From positions 124,001 to 188,000 of the forward strand of contig CAVYKK010000026.1 of the NCBI GenBank assembly GCA_963769045.1: a DNA stretch of 64,000 nucleotides, in the 5' to 3' direction. This stretch comes from Methanocella_A sp963769045. Its GTDB lineage: Archaea > Halobacteriota > Methanocellia > Methanocellales > Methanocellaceae. Below are positions 56,134-64,000 of the stretch, one piece after another. The notes beneath the pieces were generated by a model, which was given only the letters and a program-made list of their open reading frames with translations, was not told the DNA's origin and ran no database searches. The position numbers were made by a program, and so were the translations under genes. Every line of letters starts with the position of its first letter. Position 1 is the stretch's first letter.

Positions 56134-56585
56134 TTGCTTGAGACCTTGGGCAGTGTGACGATCGAAACCCAGAAGTCCTCGATCGCTTTTACGACATCAA
56201 TGAACTTATCGAGGTCAATGGGCTTGACTACATAGCAATTCGCATGTAAGTTATAGCTCTTGACGATGTCTTCCTCGGCCTTCGACGTGGTCATGATGAC
56301 CACCGGAATGTGCATGAGAGCCGGGTCGGACTTAATCTCCGCCAGCACCGCCCTGCCGTCCATTCTCGGCATGTTGAGGTCGAGCAGTATCAGGTCGATG
56401 TCCGGCGTGTCTGCGAACTTGCCCGTTTTCCTCAGTGCTTCGAGGGCTTCGATGCCGTCTTTGGCCACGGTCAGCCTGTTTTTGATCTTACCCTCTTTCA
56501 GGGCTTCTATCGTCAGGCGTACGTCTGCCGGGTTATCCTCGACCAGCAGTATATCCACAAACCTACTTTTTGAATCATTGTACAT
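56130..56585 (-). CDS. Single-domain response regulator (Rcp1-like)
   Basis: The 151-residue receiver domain has the acidic pair ED (residues 16-17), phosphoacceptor Asp69 in LILLDLNMP, Thr in VIMTTSKAEED and Lys in CYVVKPID. The insertion of about 15 residues before the phosphoacceptor strand is typical of Rcp1-type regulators that pair with PAS or phytochrome kinases. It lies 16 bp downstream of the multi-PAS kinase and overlaps the fusion kinase gene by 4 bp. Confidence 0.92.
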   Translation of the reverse strand: MYNDSKSRFVDILLVEDNPADVRLTIEALKEGKIKNRLTVAKDGIEALEALRKTGKFADTPDIDLILLDLNMPRMDGRAVLAEIKSDPALMHIPVVIMTTSKAEEDIVKSYNLHANCYVVKPIDLDKFIDVVKAIEDFWVSIVTLPKVSSK

Positions 56586-56601
56586 TTCTTGTCACCCACA
56601 T

Positions 56602-58824
56602 TTACCCTCGCGCCGGGATCGTAAACAGGAACGTCGAGCCTTTGCCGGGCTCCGACTCCAGCCATATACGACCACCGTGGCGTTCAACGATTTTTTTACA
56701 GATGGCCAGGCCAATGCCGCTGCCAGGGTATTCGGCCCTGGTGTGCAGGCGCGAAAATATGATGAATATGCGGTTGAAGTATTCCGGGTCGATGCCGATG
56801 CCGTTGTCGCTAACGGCGAACTGCCAGAAGTCCCCGACCAGCTTCGCCGATACGTGGACCCGGGGCAGCTCGTCCCCGTGGAACTTGATGCCGTTGCTCA
56901 CCAGGTTCTGGAAGAGCTGCAGCATCTGGAGATCATCCGCCATGATGGTCGGCAGCGGATCATGCGTGATTGTCGCATTGCTTTCCTGGATCGTGACCTT
57001 TAGGTTGTCCATAATGCCCGCAAAAACGGCTTCGAGATCGACGGGCTCGAACGGCTTCCCTTTGGTCCCGACGCGGGAATAGGTCAGCAGGTCATTGATC
57101 AGTTGCTGCATGCGGGTCGAGCCTTCTACTGCGTAACCGATGAAGTCCTTGGCGTCCTGATCGAGCTTGTCGCCGTAGCGGCGGTCCAGCAGCTTCACGT
57201 AGCTCGCCACCATCCTGAGTGGCTCTTGCAGGTCGTGGGAGGCCACGTACGCGAACTGCTGCAGCTCGGCGTTCGAGCGCTCTACCTCGATCATCTTCTC
57301 TTTCAGCGCATCTTCCGCTTTCTTCAATTCCGTGATGTCACGGGCGGCAGCGAAGACGCCGGTAACAGCCCCGTTCTCGTCTTTGTATACCGACGCGTTG
57401 TAGATGACAGGCGTCAGGTGACCGTCCCTGTGCCTGATCTCCAGGGGATAGTCCATTACGGAGCCTTCTTCGAACACTTTCTTATATCCTTCCCGGGCTT
57501 TCTCCGGATCGGTGAAGTAGTCGGAGAAGTCGGTGCCGATGAGCTTCTTCCCCGGGTATCCCGTGACCGTCTCGGTCGCCTTATTGACATCGGTGATGCG
57601 GCCGTCCGGCGCGATAGTGACGAGCGGGTCCAGGCTGGCCTCGATCAGGCTCCTGTTATACGCGCTGGCAATCCTGAACGCCTCTTCCGCCTTTTTACGC
57701 TCGGTAATATCTCTGGCGGCCGCAAAGACGCCGATGACCTTACCGGTTTCGTCCCGATAGACGGAAGCGTTGTAGATCACAGGCGTCACGCGCCCGTTCA
57801 GGTGCCGGATTTCCAGTGAGTAGTCCTTGACCGAGCCTTTTTCAAATGCTTCCTTATACCCTTCCCGGGCCCTGGCCGGATCGGTGAAGTAATCGGAGAA
57901 AACGGTGCCTACCAGCTGGTCCCGCGAATAACCGGTAACGAATTCCGTAGCTCCGTTAACGTCAGTGATTTTGCCGTCCGGCGCAATAGTGACCAGCGGA
58001 TCCAGGCTGGCCTCGATCAGGCTCCGGTTATAGGCACTGGCATACCGGATCGCCTCTTCTGCTTTCAGACGTTCCGTGATGTCCCTGGCGGCGGCGAATA
58101 CACCTATGACTTGACCGGTTTCGTCCCGGTAAACGGTGGCGTTATAGAGCACCGGCGTTATGCGCCCGCTTTTATGCCTCATTTTCAGTGGATAGTCCTT
58201 GACCGAGCCCTCTCGGAAGGCAGTACGATATCCCTCTTTTGCACTGTCCGGCTCGGTAAAGTAATCGGAAAAATCGGTGCCGACCAGCTTATCTCTCGGA
58301 TAGCCGGTGACGGCCTCAGTAGACTTGTTGACATCGGTGATCCTGCCGTCGGGAGCGATGGTGACCAGCGGATCCAGGCTGGCCTCGATCAGGCTCCTGT
58401 TATAGGCACTGGCAAATCGAAGCGCTTCTTCTGCCTTTTTTCGCTCGGTGATATTGCGGGCCGCAGCGAATACGCCCGCGACCTCGCCGGACTCATCGCG
58501 ATAGACGGAAGCATTGTACAGCACGGGCGTAATATGCCCGTCCCGGTGCCGGATCTCGAGCGGATAATCGGTGACGGAGCCCTCCTTGAACACGGTCAGG
58601 TAACCTTTTTTGGCCTTGCCTGGTTCAGTGAAATAATTTGAGAAATCGGTGCCGATCAGTTCCTCGCGGGGATATCCCGTAACGGTCTCGGTAGCCTTAT
58701 TAACGTCTGTGATGTGGCCGTCCGGCGCGATAGTGACGAGCGGGTCCAGGCTGGCCTCGATCAGGCTCCGGTTATATGCACTTGATATCCTGTTTACGTC
58801 TTCCATCTTTTTATTAACAGTCAT
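56602..58824 (-). CDS. Histidine kinase with four near-identical tandem PAS domains
   Basis: The 740-residue soluble kinase contains four 124-residue repeats (about 16-139, 140-263, 264-387, 388-507). Each starts SAYNRSLIEASLDPLVTIAP and ends with a coiled-coil ITERKKAEEA. Then come the HisKA helix with His530 (YVASHDLQEPLRM) and the HATPase with NGIGIDPEYFNRIF and GSGIGLAICKKIV. It has no membrane segment. It heads a three-gene operon with the response regulator and the fusion kinase. The ligand is unknown. Confidence 0.92.
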   Translation of the reverse strand: MTVNKKMEDVNRISSAYNRSLIEASLDPLVTIAPDGHITDVNKATETVTGYPREELIGTDFSNYFTEPGKAKKGYLTVFKEGSVTDYPLEIRHRDGHITPVLYNASVYRDESGEVAGVFAAARNITERKKAEEALRFASAYNRSLIEASLDPLVTIAPDGRITDVNKSTEAVTGYPRDKLVGTDFSDYFTEPDSAKEGYRTAFREGSVKDYPLKMRHKSGRITPVLYNATVYRDETGQVIGVFAAARDITERLKAEEAIRYASAYNRSLIEASLDPLVTIAPDGKITDVNGATEFVTGYSRDQLVGTVFSDYFTDPARAREGYKEAFEKGSVKDYSLEIRHLNGRVTPVIYNASVYRDETGKVIGVFAAARDITERKKAEEAFRIASAYNRSLIEASLDPLVTIAPDGRITDVNKATETVTGYPGKKLIGTDFSDYFTDPEKAREGYKKVFEEGSVMDYPLEIRHRDGHLTPVIYNASVYKDENGAVTGVFAAARDITELKKAEDALKEKMIEVERSNAELQQFAYVASHDLQEPLRMVASYVKLLDRRYGDKLDQDAKDFIGYAVEGSTRMQQLINDLLTYSRVGTKGKPFEPVDLEAVFAGIMDNLKVTIQESNATITHDPLPTIMADDLQMLQLFQNLVSNGIKFHGDELPRVHVSAKLVGDFWQFAVSDNGIGIDPEYFNRIFIIFSRLHTRAEYPGSGIGLAICKKIVERHGGRIWLESEPGKGSTFLFTIPARG

Positions 58825-59025
58825 TTTATCGGCATTCGGTGATCTGTGATCGCTGACATCCGTTTTATACGCCTTACCCGTGACAATACGCCTCCGCGAA
58901 CCAGAAACCCATAATATTCACCGTAGGAAGTTATCTTCATAGTTAATGTATGATAAATTTAGTGGTCTAAATAGAAGATAAAAAATAAAACAATACTAAT
59001 TATAATTAATTGAAAAAAAGCAATT

Positions 59026-60330
59026 TTAAGGCGTTAGCCGGACACGGTCCCGCGGGAACAGCACGGCCTCCCGTACGTTGTTCAGGTTCAGCATCGTCTG
59101 TATGAGACGCTCTGCGCCCAGGCCCCAGCCCGCATGTGGCGGCATGCCGTAGCGGAATGCGTCGAGGTAGAACTGGAAGCTGTCCGGATTCAGGTCTCTC
59201 GCCTCGAGGTTCTCGACTAATTTGGCGTACCGGTGCTCACGCTGTGCGCCGGAGGAAAGCTCCATGCGCGGGTGCATCAGGTCGAATGCCTTGCATAGCT
59301 CCGGGTGATCGTCGTAGGCCTGCGTGTAGAAAGCCCGCAGTTCCGTCGGCCAGTCCATGATGAAGTAGTGCTCGCCGATGGCTGCGCCGACCGCGTGTTC
59401 CGCCGTCGAGTCCAGGTCATCGCCGTATTCGATGCTCGCACACTCCGGGTTTGCCTTCGCGATGGCGATGGCTTCAGCGTACGGGAGGCGCCGGAACGGG
59501 GTCTTCGGTACCTGCAGGTCGATGCCCAGCTCGGTAAGCTCGCGTACGCAGTTCTCTTTGACGTACTGGTAGACGTAGGCGATCGCGTTCTCCAGCAGGA
59601 CCATCACGTCCTCCATGCTGACGAAGGACAGCTCGACATCAATCGAAGTCGCCTCGTTCAGGTGCTTGCGCGTCGCATGCTCTTCTGCCCGGAAGATGGG
59701 GCCGATCTCGTAGACCCGGTCCATGCCGGCGGCCATCATCATCTGCTTGTAGAGCTGCGGGCTCTGGTTGAGGAACGCCTCGCGGTCGAAGTAGGATATC
59801 GGGAACAGTGCAGTGCCGCCCTCGGTGGCCGTGGCCACGATCTTGGGCGTGGCGATCTCCAGGCAACCGTTGGCACTCAGGAAGTCCCGCATCGCCTTCA
59901 TGGCCCGGGCACGGATGACGAACACCGCCGTCGTCTGCGGGCTCCGCAGGTCCATGAACCGGGCGTCCAGCCGGGTATCCAGCTCCGCCGGGACCTTGCC
60001 GGTCGGGTCGAGAGGCAGAGGCGCGTCCGCTAACGATATCGGCTCGATCTCCGTGGGTATCAGCTCGTAGCCGTGCGGCGCCTTCGCTTCCGCCTTGACC
60101 GTGCCGCCGACCGAGACGACCGACTCGCGGCTCAGGCCCCGGGCGATGTCGACGATCTCCTTCGGCACTTTCTTCTTCGGCATTGTGACCTGGACCAGGC
60201 CTTCCCGGTCCCGCAAAATAAGGAACGATAGTCCCCCGAAGTCACGTATCTCGTGGACCCAGCCGCTGACGATGACGGGCTGACCGTTCATCTCCGGCTT
60301 GATCTGGCTGGAATAATGAGTCCTCTTCAT
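59026..60330 (-). CDS. aspS: Aspartyl-tRNA synthetase (archaeal type)
   Basis: The 434-residue class II synthetase has the anticodon-binding OB fold (1-105: VIVSGWVHEIRDFGGLSFLILRD). The catalytic core shows motif 2 FRAEEHATRKHLNEATSID and motif 3 GWGLGAERLIQTML. It lacks the bacterial GAD insertion, as expected for the archaeal/eukaryotic form. The start is ATG 60330, with GAGGT 6 nt upstream; a TTG five codons earlier is open. It may charge both tRNA-Asp and tRNA-Asn in methanogens (inference). hisD is upstream on the same strand with a gap of about 50 bp. Confidence 0.97.
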   Translation of the reverse strand: MKRTHYSSQIKPEMNGQPVIVSGWVHEIRDFGGLSFLILRDREGLVQVTMPKKKVPKEIVDIARGLSRESVVSVGGTVKAEAKAPHGYELIPTEIEPISLADAPLPLDPTGKVPAELDTRLDARFMDLRSPQTTAVFVIRARAMKAMRDFLSANGCLEIATPKIVATATEGGTALFPISYFDREAFLNQSPQLYKQMMMAAGMDRVYEIGPIFRAEEHATRKHLNEATSIDVELSFVSMEDVMVLLENAIAYVYQYVKENCVRELTELGIDLQVPKTPFRRLPYAEAIAIAKANPECASIEYGDDLDSTAEHAVGAAIGEHYFIMDWPTELRAFYTQAYDDHPELCKAFDLMHPRMELSSGAQREHRYAKLVENLEARDLNPDSFQFYLDAFRYGMPPHAGWGLGAERLIQTMLNLNNVREAVLFPRDRVRLTP

Positions 60331-60378
60331 TGTAAAACCTCGCAATACCTCTTTTAAACCTTTTACTCAGTGAAATGA

Positions 60379-61644
60379 TTAATCGAAGCGCCGGGCTACG
60401 GATCTGGCGTGGGCGTCGAAGCCCTCGATTCCTGCCAGCGCAATGATAGTGTCTTTGATGCTCTCCAGTCCTTCCCGGTCGATCATCTGCACGCTCGTCA
60501 GCTTCAGGAACTGCATCGTGTTCATACCCGAGAATGTCTTTGCATAGCCGCCCGTAGGCAGCACGTGGTTCGCGCCGCTCGCGTAATCGCCGGCAGCTAC
60601 CGGCGCGTACTCGCCGACGTAGATGGTCCCCGCGTTCTTTACGCCGTTGAGGACCGGCAGAGGGTTCGAAGCCATGATCTCGACGTGCTCCGGGGCGATC
60701 TCGTTGCAGGCGTCGATTGCCTGTCCCATATCGTCCGCCACGAAGAACGCCTTACCGGCTTTTTCTATGATCTGCTTCCGGGTTGCCGTTTCTGTCTGCC
60801 GCTTTACCTCGGCCTCTACCGCCTTCGCGATCTCCATGGAAGGTGTCAGCAGCACGGCCATAGCGTTAACATCATGCTCGCACTGGGCGATCATGTCGGC
60901 GGCCACCAGGACAGGGTTCGCGTTCTCGTCCGCGATTACCGCTACTTCGCTGGGCCCGGCTGGCATATCGATCTCGCAGACGCCGCGGACGTACATCTTG
61001 GCCGCGGTCACATAGGCGTTGCCCGGGCCGATGATCTTCTGGACCTTCGGGATGCTCTCCGTGCCATAAGCCATAGCGGCAATGGCCTGGACACCGCCGA
61101 CCCGGTAAATCCGGTCCGCCCCGGCCATAGCGAGCGCGGTGATGGTCAGCGGGTGAACAGTGCCGTCCTTCCGCGGGGGAGTGCACGCAATGACATCCTC
61201 GACTCCGGCGACCTTCGCGGGCACCACGAGCATGAGAGCCGACGACGGGTAAGAGCCTGTGCCGCCGGGCACATAAGCACCGACGCTCGACAGCGGCGTG
61301 TACTTCATCCCCAGCCGGATGCCGGGCGCAATTTCTGTCAGCCAGAGGTCGCCCTGCGGAAGCTGTAGCGAATGGAAAGCCTCGATGTTGTCAATGGCGT
61401 TTTCGAGATATCCGATGGTCTCTTCGTCGATGAGCTCCATGGCCGCATCGATCTCGTCCTCCGTCACCTCGAAGCTGCTGAGCTCGACGCCGTCGAACTG
61501 CTTCGTATACTTGCTCACGGCTGCATCGCCGTTCGCCCTTACGTCGTCGGCGATGCGCTTCGCCGGCTCCATGGCCGACTCGATGCTCGTCCGCCGCCTA
61601 AAGACCTCGTCCAGCGCGCCAGGGCTGGAAAGCTTCCGTATCAT
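60379..61644 (-). CDS. hisD: Histidinol dehydrogenase
   Basis: The 421-residue product shows the HisD motifs AYVPGGTGSYPSSALMLVVPA (NAD site), GPGNAYVTAAKMYV, DMPAGPSEV, the catalytic ...CNEIAPEHVEIM and the zinc region GEYAPVAAGDYASGANHVLPT. It performs the last two oxidations of histidine synthesis, from histidinol to histidine. ATG 61644 is preferred because GAGGG lies 6 nt upstream; the long upstream open frame runs into the hairpin element and is not coding. It is followed by aspS, possibly in one transcript. Confidence 0.97.
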   Translation of the reverse strand: MIRKLSSPGALDEVFRRRTSIESAMEPAKRIADDVRANGDAAVSKYTKQFDGVELSSFEVTEDEIDAAMELIDEETIGYLENAIDNIEAFHSLQLPQGDLWLTEIAPGIRLGMKYTPLSSVGAYVPGGTGSYPSSALMLVVPAKVAGVEDVIACTPPRKDGTVHPLTITALAMAGADRIYRVGGVQAIAAMAYGTESIPKVQKIIGPGNAYVTAAKMYVRGVCEIDMPAGPSEVAVIADENANPVLVAADMIAQCEHDVNAMAVLLTPSMEIAKAVEAEVKRQTETATRKQIIEKAGKAFFVADDMGQAIDACNEIAPEHVEIMASNPLPVLNGVKNAGTIYVGEYAPVAAGDYASGANHVLPTGGYAKTFSGMNTMQFLKLTSVQMIDREGLESIKDTIIALAGIEGFDAHARSVARRFD

Positions 61645-61718
61645 CCGGTTCCCTCGATTAACAATAGCCTGAAATGGCCTGTGGATAATACATACTGAAT
61701 GGTCATTAATCTTTGGGC

Positions 61719-61833
61719 ATTGGACACGGAGGGCACTAAGGGCACGGAGGCCACAAAGGCATCGAAGGATACTGACATCACCGGATAATTTCTGGCGAGC
61801 CCTTTGTGGCCTCCGTGCCCTCTGTGTCCAATG
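61719..61833. repeat. Hairpin element with 9-bp tandem-unit arms (copy 7)
   Basis: The left arm reads CATTGGACACGGAGGGCACT and continues as CACGGAGGC, CACAAAGGC units. The right arm is the complement (GCCCTTTGTGGCCTCCGTGC... to GTGTCCAATG), after a spacer of about 35 bp. It lies between the divergent hisD and RimI-like genes, so it may affect the promoters or form the mRNA 5' end of either. Confidence 0.8.
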
Positions 61834-61853
61834 ACACCAATAACTATTTTTGA

Positions 61854-62372
61854 ATGAACCAGCTATGGTACAATACATTCGTGATTATTATGCTAGAAAA
61901 TGCACGGGAGATCACGTCCCGGGTCAGCATCAGGCCGGCCAGGACGAAGGACCTCCCCGGGATGCAGCGGCTGGAGCAGATGTGCTTCGACACCGAGGCA
62001 TTCTCTAAGTTCCAGCTCCGTTACCTGTTAAGCACCCGCACGGCCATTTCGCTGGCCGCAGATGTGGACGGCTACATGGCCGGGTTTGTCATCGGCATCA
62101 TGAACCGGAACCGCTTCGGGACCTACGGGCGGATTTATACTCTCGACGTGGACGAGGGCTACCGGGGGCATGGCATCGGCTCGCAGCTCACGCATACCCT
62201 GCTGGAGGACCTCCGGCTGGCCGGGTGTGAAAAGTGTTTTCTGGAAGTGCGGGTCAATAACTACAGCGCCATCAAGCTATACGAGCGCCTGGGCTTCGAA
62301 AAGAAGAACATCATCGTCGACTATTACGCGCCCGGCGTGCATGCGATTAAGATGAAGAAAGACCTGCAGTAA
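61854..62372 (+). CDS. RimI-like N-alpha-acetyltransferase
   Basis: The 172-residue GNAT protein (160 if ATG 61890 is the start) has the acetyl-CoA loop YTLDVDEGYRGHGIGSQL and the RimI/ArdA-type ending EVRVNNYSAIKLYERLGFEK with Tyr in the expected site. Archaeal members acetylate protein N-termini, including ribosomal proteins. No Shine-Dalgarno decides the start. It is convergent with the M50-like gene, whose reconstructed 3' end overlaps this gene's last 26 bases. Confidence 0.85.
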   Translation: MNQLWYNTFVIIMLENAREITSRVSIRPARTKDLPGMQRLEQMCFDTEAFSKFQLRYLLSTRTAISLAADVDGYMAGFVIGIMNRNRFGTYGRIYTLDVDEGYRGHGIGSQLTHTLLEDLRLAGCEKCFLEVRVNNYSAIKLYERLGFEKKNIIVDYYAPGVHAIKMKKDLQ

Positions 62373-62849
62373 GTCGTTTTATGGCGGCCGGGATGCGGAC
62401 GTTTTTTCCTGTGGCGGCATAGTATATGCACGCAAGATTGACGGCCACGATCAGAAGCGACAGAGCGATAGAAATGTCGCCAACGGCCGCGTAGATGGTC
62501 GAGATGTCTGTACCGGGGGATAGTTTAGCGCATAGATCGATGTCCTCGCTGCCAGAAATGCGGACAGCAGGCCCTGGCCTGTTGCTGCAAAGAAAATGGC
62601 GAGCAGTGACGTCATGAAGAGACCGGCCAGGTTTACCAGCACGAGATCGGCATTGTTTGTCAGGACAGTGTGCTCTGTATAGGCATCCGTCCCGAAGACG
62701 TTGACGTAAATGCTATAGACATGGCCGCCCACGGCGTCGATTACGGCCGCATGGGCTGCCTCATGGGCGAGCCCGTAGCCGTAGTTCCCGACGAACAGGA
62801 CTATCGCGACGACCATGACAGTCCGGGCTAAACGTAAACGTCCATCCAT
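62347..62849 (-). CDS. M50-like membrane protein with HExxH motif, frameshifted
   Basis: The N-terminal part (from ATG 62849) has a hydrophobic segment containing HEAAHAAV, the zinc-protease motif of site-2-protease-like M50 proteins, and a second span (about 70-95). After a short C-run (G5 at 62515-62519 on the plus strand) the frame is lost and the product would end at 62451. With one more base it continues as GTDISTIYAAVGDISIALSL and another hydrophobic span to a stop at 62347. The extended form is the more convincing protein. Confidence 0.6.
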
Positions 62850-63154
62850 CTCTTCCCACCATATCTAACCGGTGGGGACACAATTTTAAAAGCTTTTTCC
62901 TCATTTCGACAGAATTTTCATTTTTCTGGTGCCCGTGCGGATAAAGTTCAATGGAAGGGCGGCATGGCGATAGAAATTGTACTGCAACGGTATGCTGCGC
63001 ATGTACAGGCGCCTGGCTGTCGTGATCGGGCATCACTGAAGGGCGTCGTTGCAGCGGGAACGATACTTTTTATCCTCGCAGGTCAGAGTGGTTAACGCGG
63101 GGATGGATTTATATAATCCCCCGGTATTATAAGGGTAATATCCGGGTAATACCT

Positions 63155-63340
63155 ATGGCGAAGATCTGCGTGGACGTTCCCCAGGAGCTGCTGGACGACC
63201 TGATGGCTCACGTCGGGGAGGATAAAAAGTACGTCAACCAGTCCGACGCGGTCCGGGCGGCCATCCGGCGGCTGCTGGACGCGCTGGACGACATCGATGA
63301 GCGACGGGGCCGGACGACGGTAAGGAGACCGAAGACATGA
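63155..63340 (+). CDS. Ribbon-helix-helix (CopG/NikR-like) protein
   Basis: The 61-residue product starts with MAKICVDVPQELLDDLMAHV, a beta-strand followed by the first helix, then YVNQSDAVRAAIRRLL, the second helix: the RHH DNA-binding fold. The charged tail ends RGRTTVRRPKT. It overlaps queC by 4 bp (ATGA), so the two are coupled. A TATA box (TTTATATAAT, 63108-63117) lies upstream. It could control queC or act as an antitoxin-like partner; no toxin is seen. Confidence 0.85.
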   Translation: MAKICVDVPQELLDDLMAHVGEDKKYVNQSDAVRAAIRRLLDALDDIDERRGRTTVRRPKT

Positions 63341-64000
63341 CATCTATAGCGTTATTATCCAGCGGCCTGGACTCCGTGGTCGCGTTCAAGAAAGAGCTGG
63401 ACGCGCACGGCATCGGGCTGGCGATCACGTTCGACTACGGTCAGCGGGCTGCGGCCAAAGAGATCGAGATGGCCAGGCTCATATGCAAACGGTACGGTGT
63501 CAGGCACCTGGTGATGGAGCTGTCCTGGCTGGAAGAAATCACGGGCACTTCGCTGGTGAACCGTGGCGAGAAGGTCCCGGAGCCGAGCGAAAAGGAGCTG
63601 GACGAGACGACGGGCAAGGCCCGGGAGACCGCCCACCTGGTCTGGGTGCCGAATCGTAACGGCCTGTTCATCAACATTGCCGCCTCGTATGGCGATGCGT
63701 TCGGCTATGACCATATCGTGGTCGGGTTCAATGCCGAGGAGGGCGCGACGTTTACAGATAACTCCATGCCGTTCGTGGAAGCGATCAACAAGAGCCTCTA
63801 CTATTCCTGCGAGAAGAAAGTACAGGTAGTCGCCCCGGTCGGCAACCTCGACAAGGAAGAGATCATCAAGGAAGGCGCGAAGATCAATGCGCCGCTGGAC
63901 CTGAGCTGGAGCTGCTACTTCACCGGGGAAAAGCCCTGTGGCAAGTGCGAGAGCTGCCTGCGGCGGGCCCGGGCGTTCAAGCGTGCCGGTATCATTGACC
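63337..64000 (+). CDS. queC: 7-cyano-7-deazaguanine synthase QueC (3' end beyond window)
   Basis: The visible 221 codons include the PP-loop ALLSSGLDSVVA, the nucleotide site FDYGQRAA, the central VPNRNGLFINIAASYGDAFGYDHIVVG and the C-terminal zinc site LDLSWSCYFTGEKPCGKCESC. QueC makes preQ0 from CDG, the precursor of archaeosine in tRNA. The C-terminus runs off at 64000. It is translationally coupled to the upstream RHH gene. Confidence 0.95.
   Translation, partial: MTSIALLSSGLDSVVAFKKELDAHGIGLAITFDYGQRAAAKEIEMARLICKRYGVRHLVMELSWLEEITGTSLVNRGEKVPEPSEKELDETTGKARETAHLVWVPNRNGLFINIAASYGDAFGYDHIVVGFNAEEGATFTDNSMPFVEAINKSLYYSCEKKVQVVAPVGNLDKEEIIKEGAKINAPLDLSWSCYFTGEKPCGKCESCLRRARAFKRAGIID

Overview
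The window reads as chromosomal DNA of a methanogenic archaeon, most likely of the Methanocella / Methanomicrobia lineage. I infer this from gene content and could not search a database. The supporting signs are archaeal BRE/TATA promoters, Shine-Dalgarno motifs of the GGTGA/GAGGT type mixed with apparently leaderless starts, a glutamate synthase split into three genes, an archaeal-type AspS, a PGF-CTERM-like surface protein, a QueC gene, and many PAS/histidine-kinase proteins beside a bacterial-type GyrB-GyrA pair. GC is high in genes and clearly lower in the gaps.

Layout. 0-6 kb: a membrane-anchored double winged-helix regulator, a chagasin-like protease inhibitor, a CDF transporter homologue without the usual metal ligands, and a compact partner-switching operon (STAS protein, PP2C phosphatase with a 5TM sensor, RsbW-like kinase). 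6-18 kb: a secreted protein, a cysteine desulfidase-like enzyme, peptidase T, a GyrI-like protein, a GNAT, a ureohydrolase, two tandem MerR regulators (the first frameshifted), an AEC transporter, a flavodoxin and RsgA with a decayed GNAT fused to its tail. 18-27 kb: two ABC-2 permeases with an RCC1-repeat surface protein, a tRNA-Ser(GCT) with a tRNA-like remnant 1.3 kb away, a YkgJ protein and a SprT-like protein. 27-34 kb: a lipoprotein, three MFS paralogues in a row, a DUF1328-like protein and a CPA2 antiporter. 34-47 kb: the core stretch, with tRNA-Gly(GCC), a DUF362 protein, a TlyA-like methylase, gyrB-gyrA, a ferredoxin protein and the glutamate synthase operon. 47-59 kb: surface and signalling genes (deacetylase/beta-helix protein, transglutaminase-like membrane protein, three histidine kinases, a response regulator, a PIG-V-like mannosyltransferase). 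59-64 kb: aspS, hisD, a RimI-like acetyltransferase, an M50-like membrane protein, and an RHH protein overlapping queC.

Two patterns cross these regions. First, seven intergenic inverted-repeat elements have arms built from degenerate tandem units of about 9 bp. The unit differs from locus to locus, yet the two arms at each locus match each other. Two of them share a terminal inverted repeat and flanks, and one is nested inside another. Second, six reading frames carry single-base indels (near 13.26, 47.97, 49.78, 50.39, 52.72 and 62.52 kb), all in accessory genes, while about 10 kb of housekeeping genes are intact. Either real decay or sequence error could explain this. No CRISPR array, rRNA or recognisable transposase gene was found.
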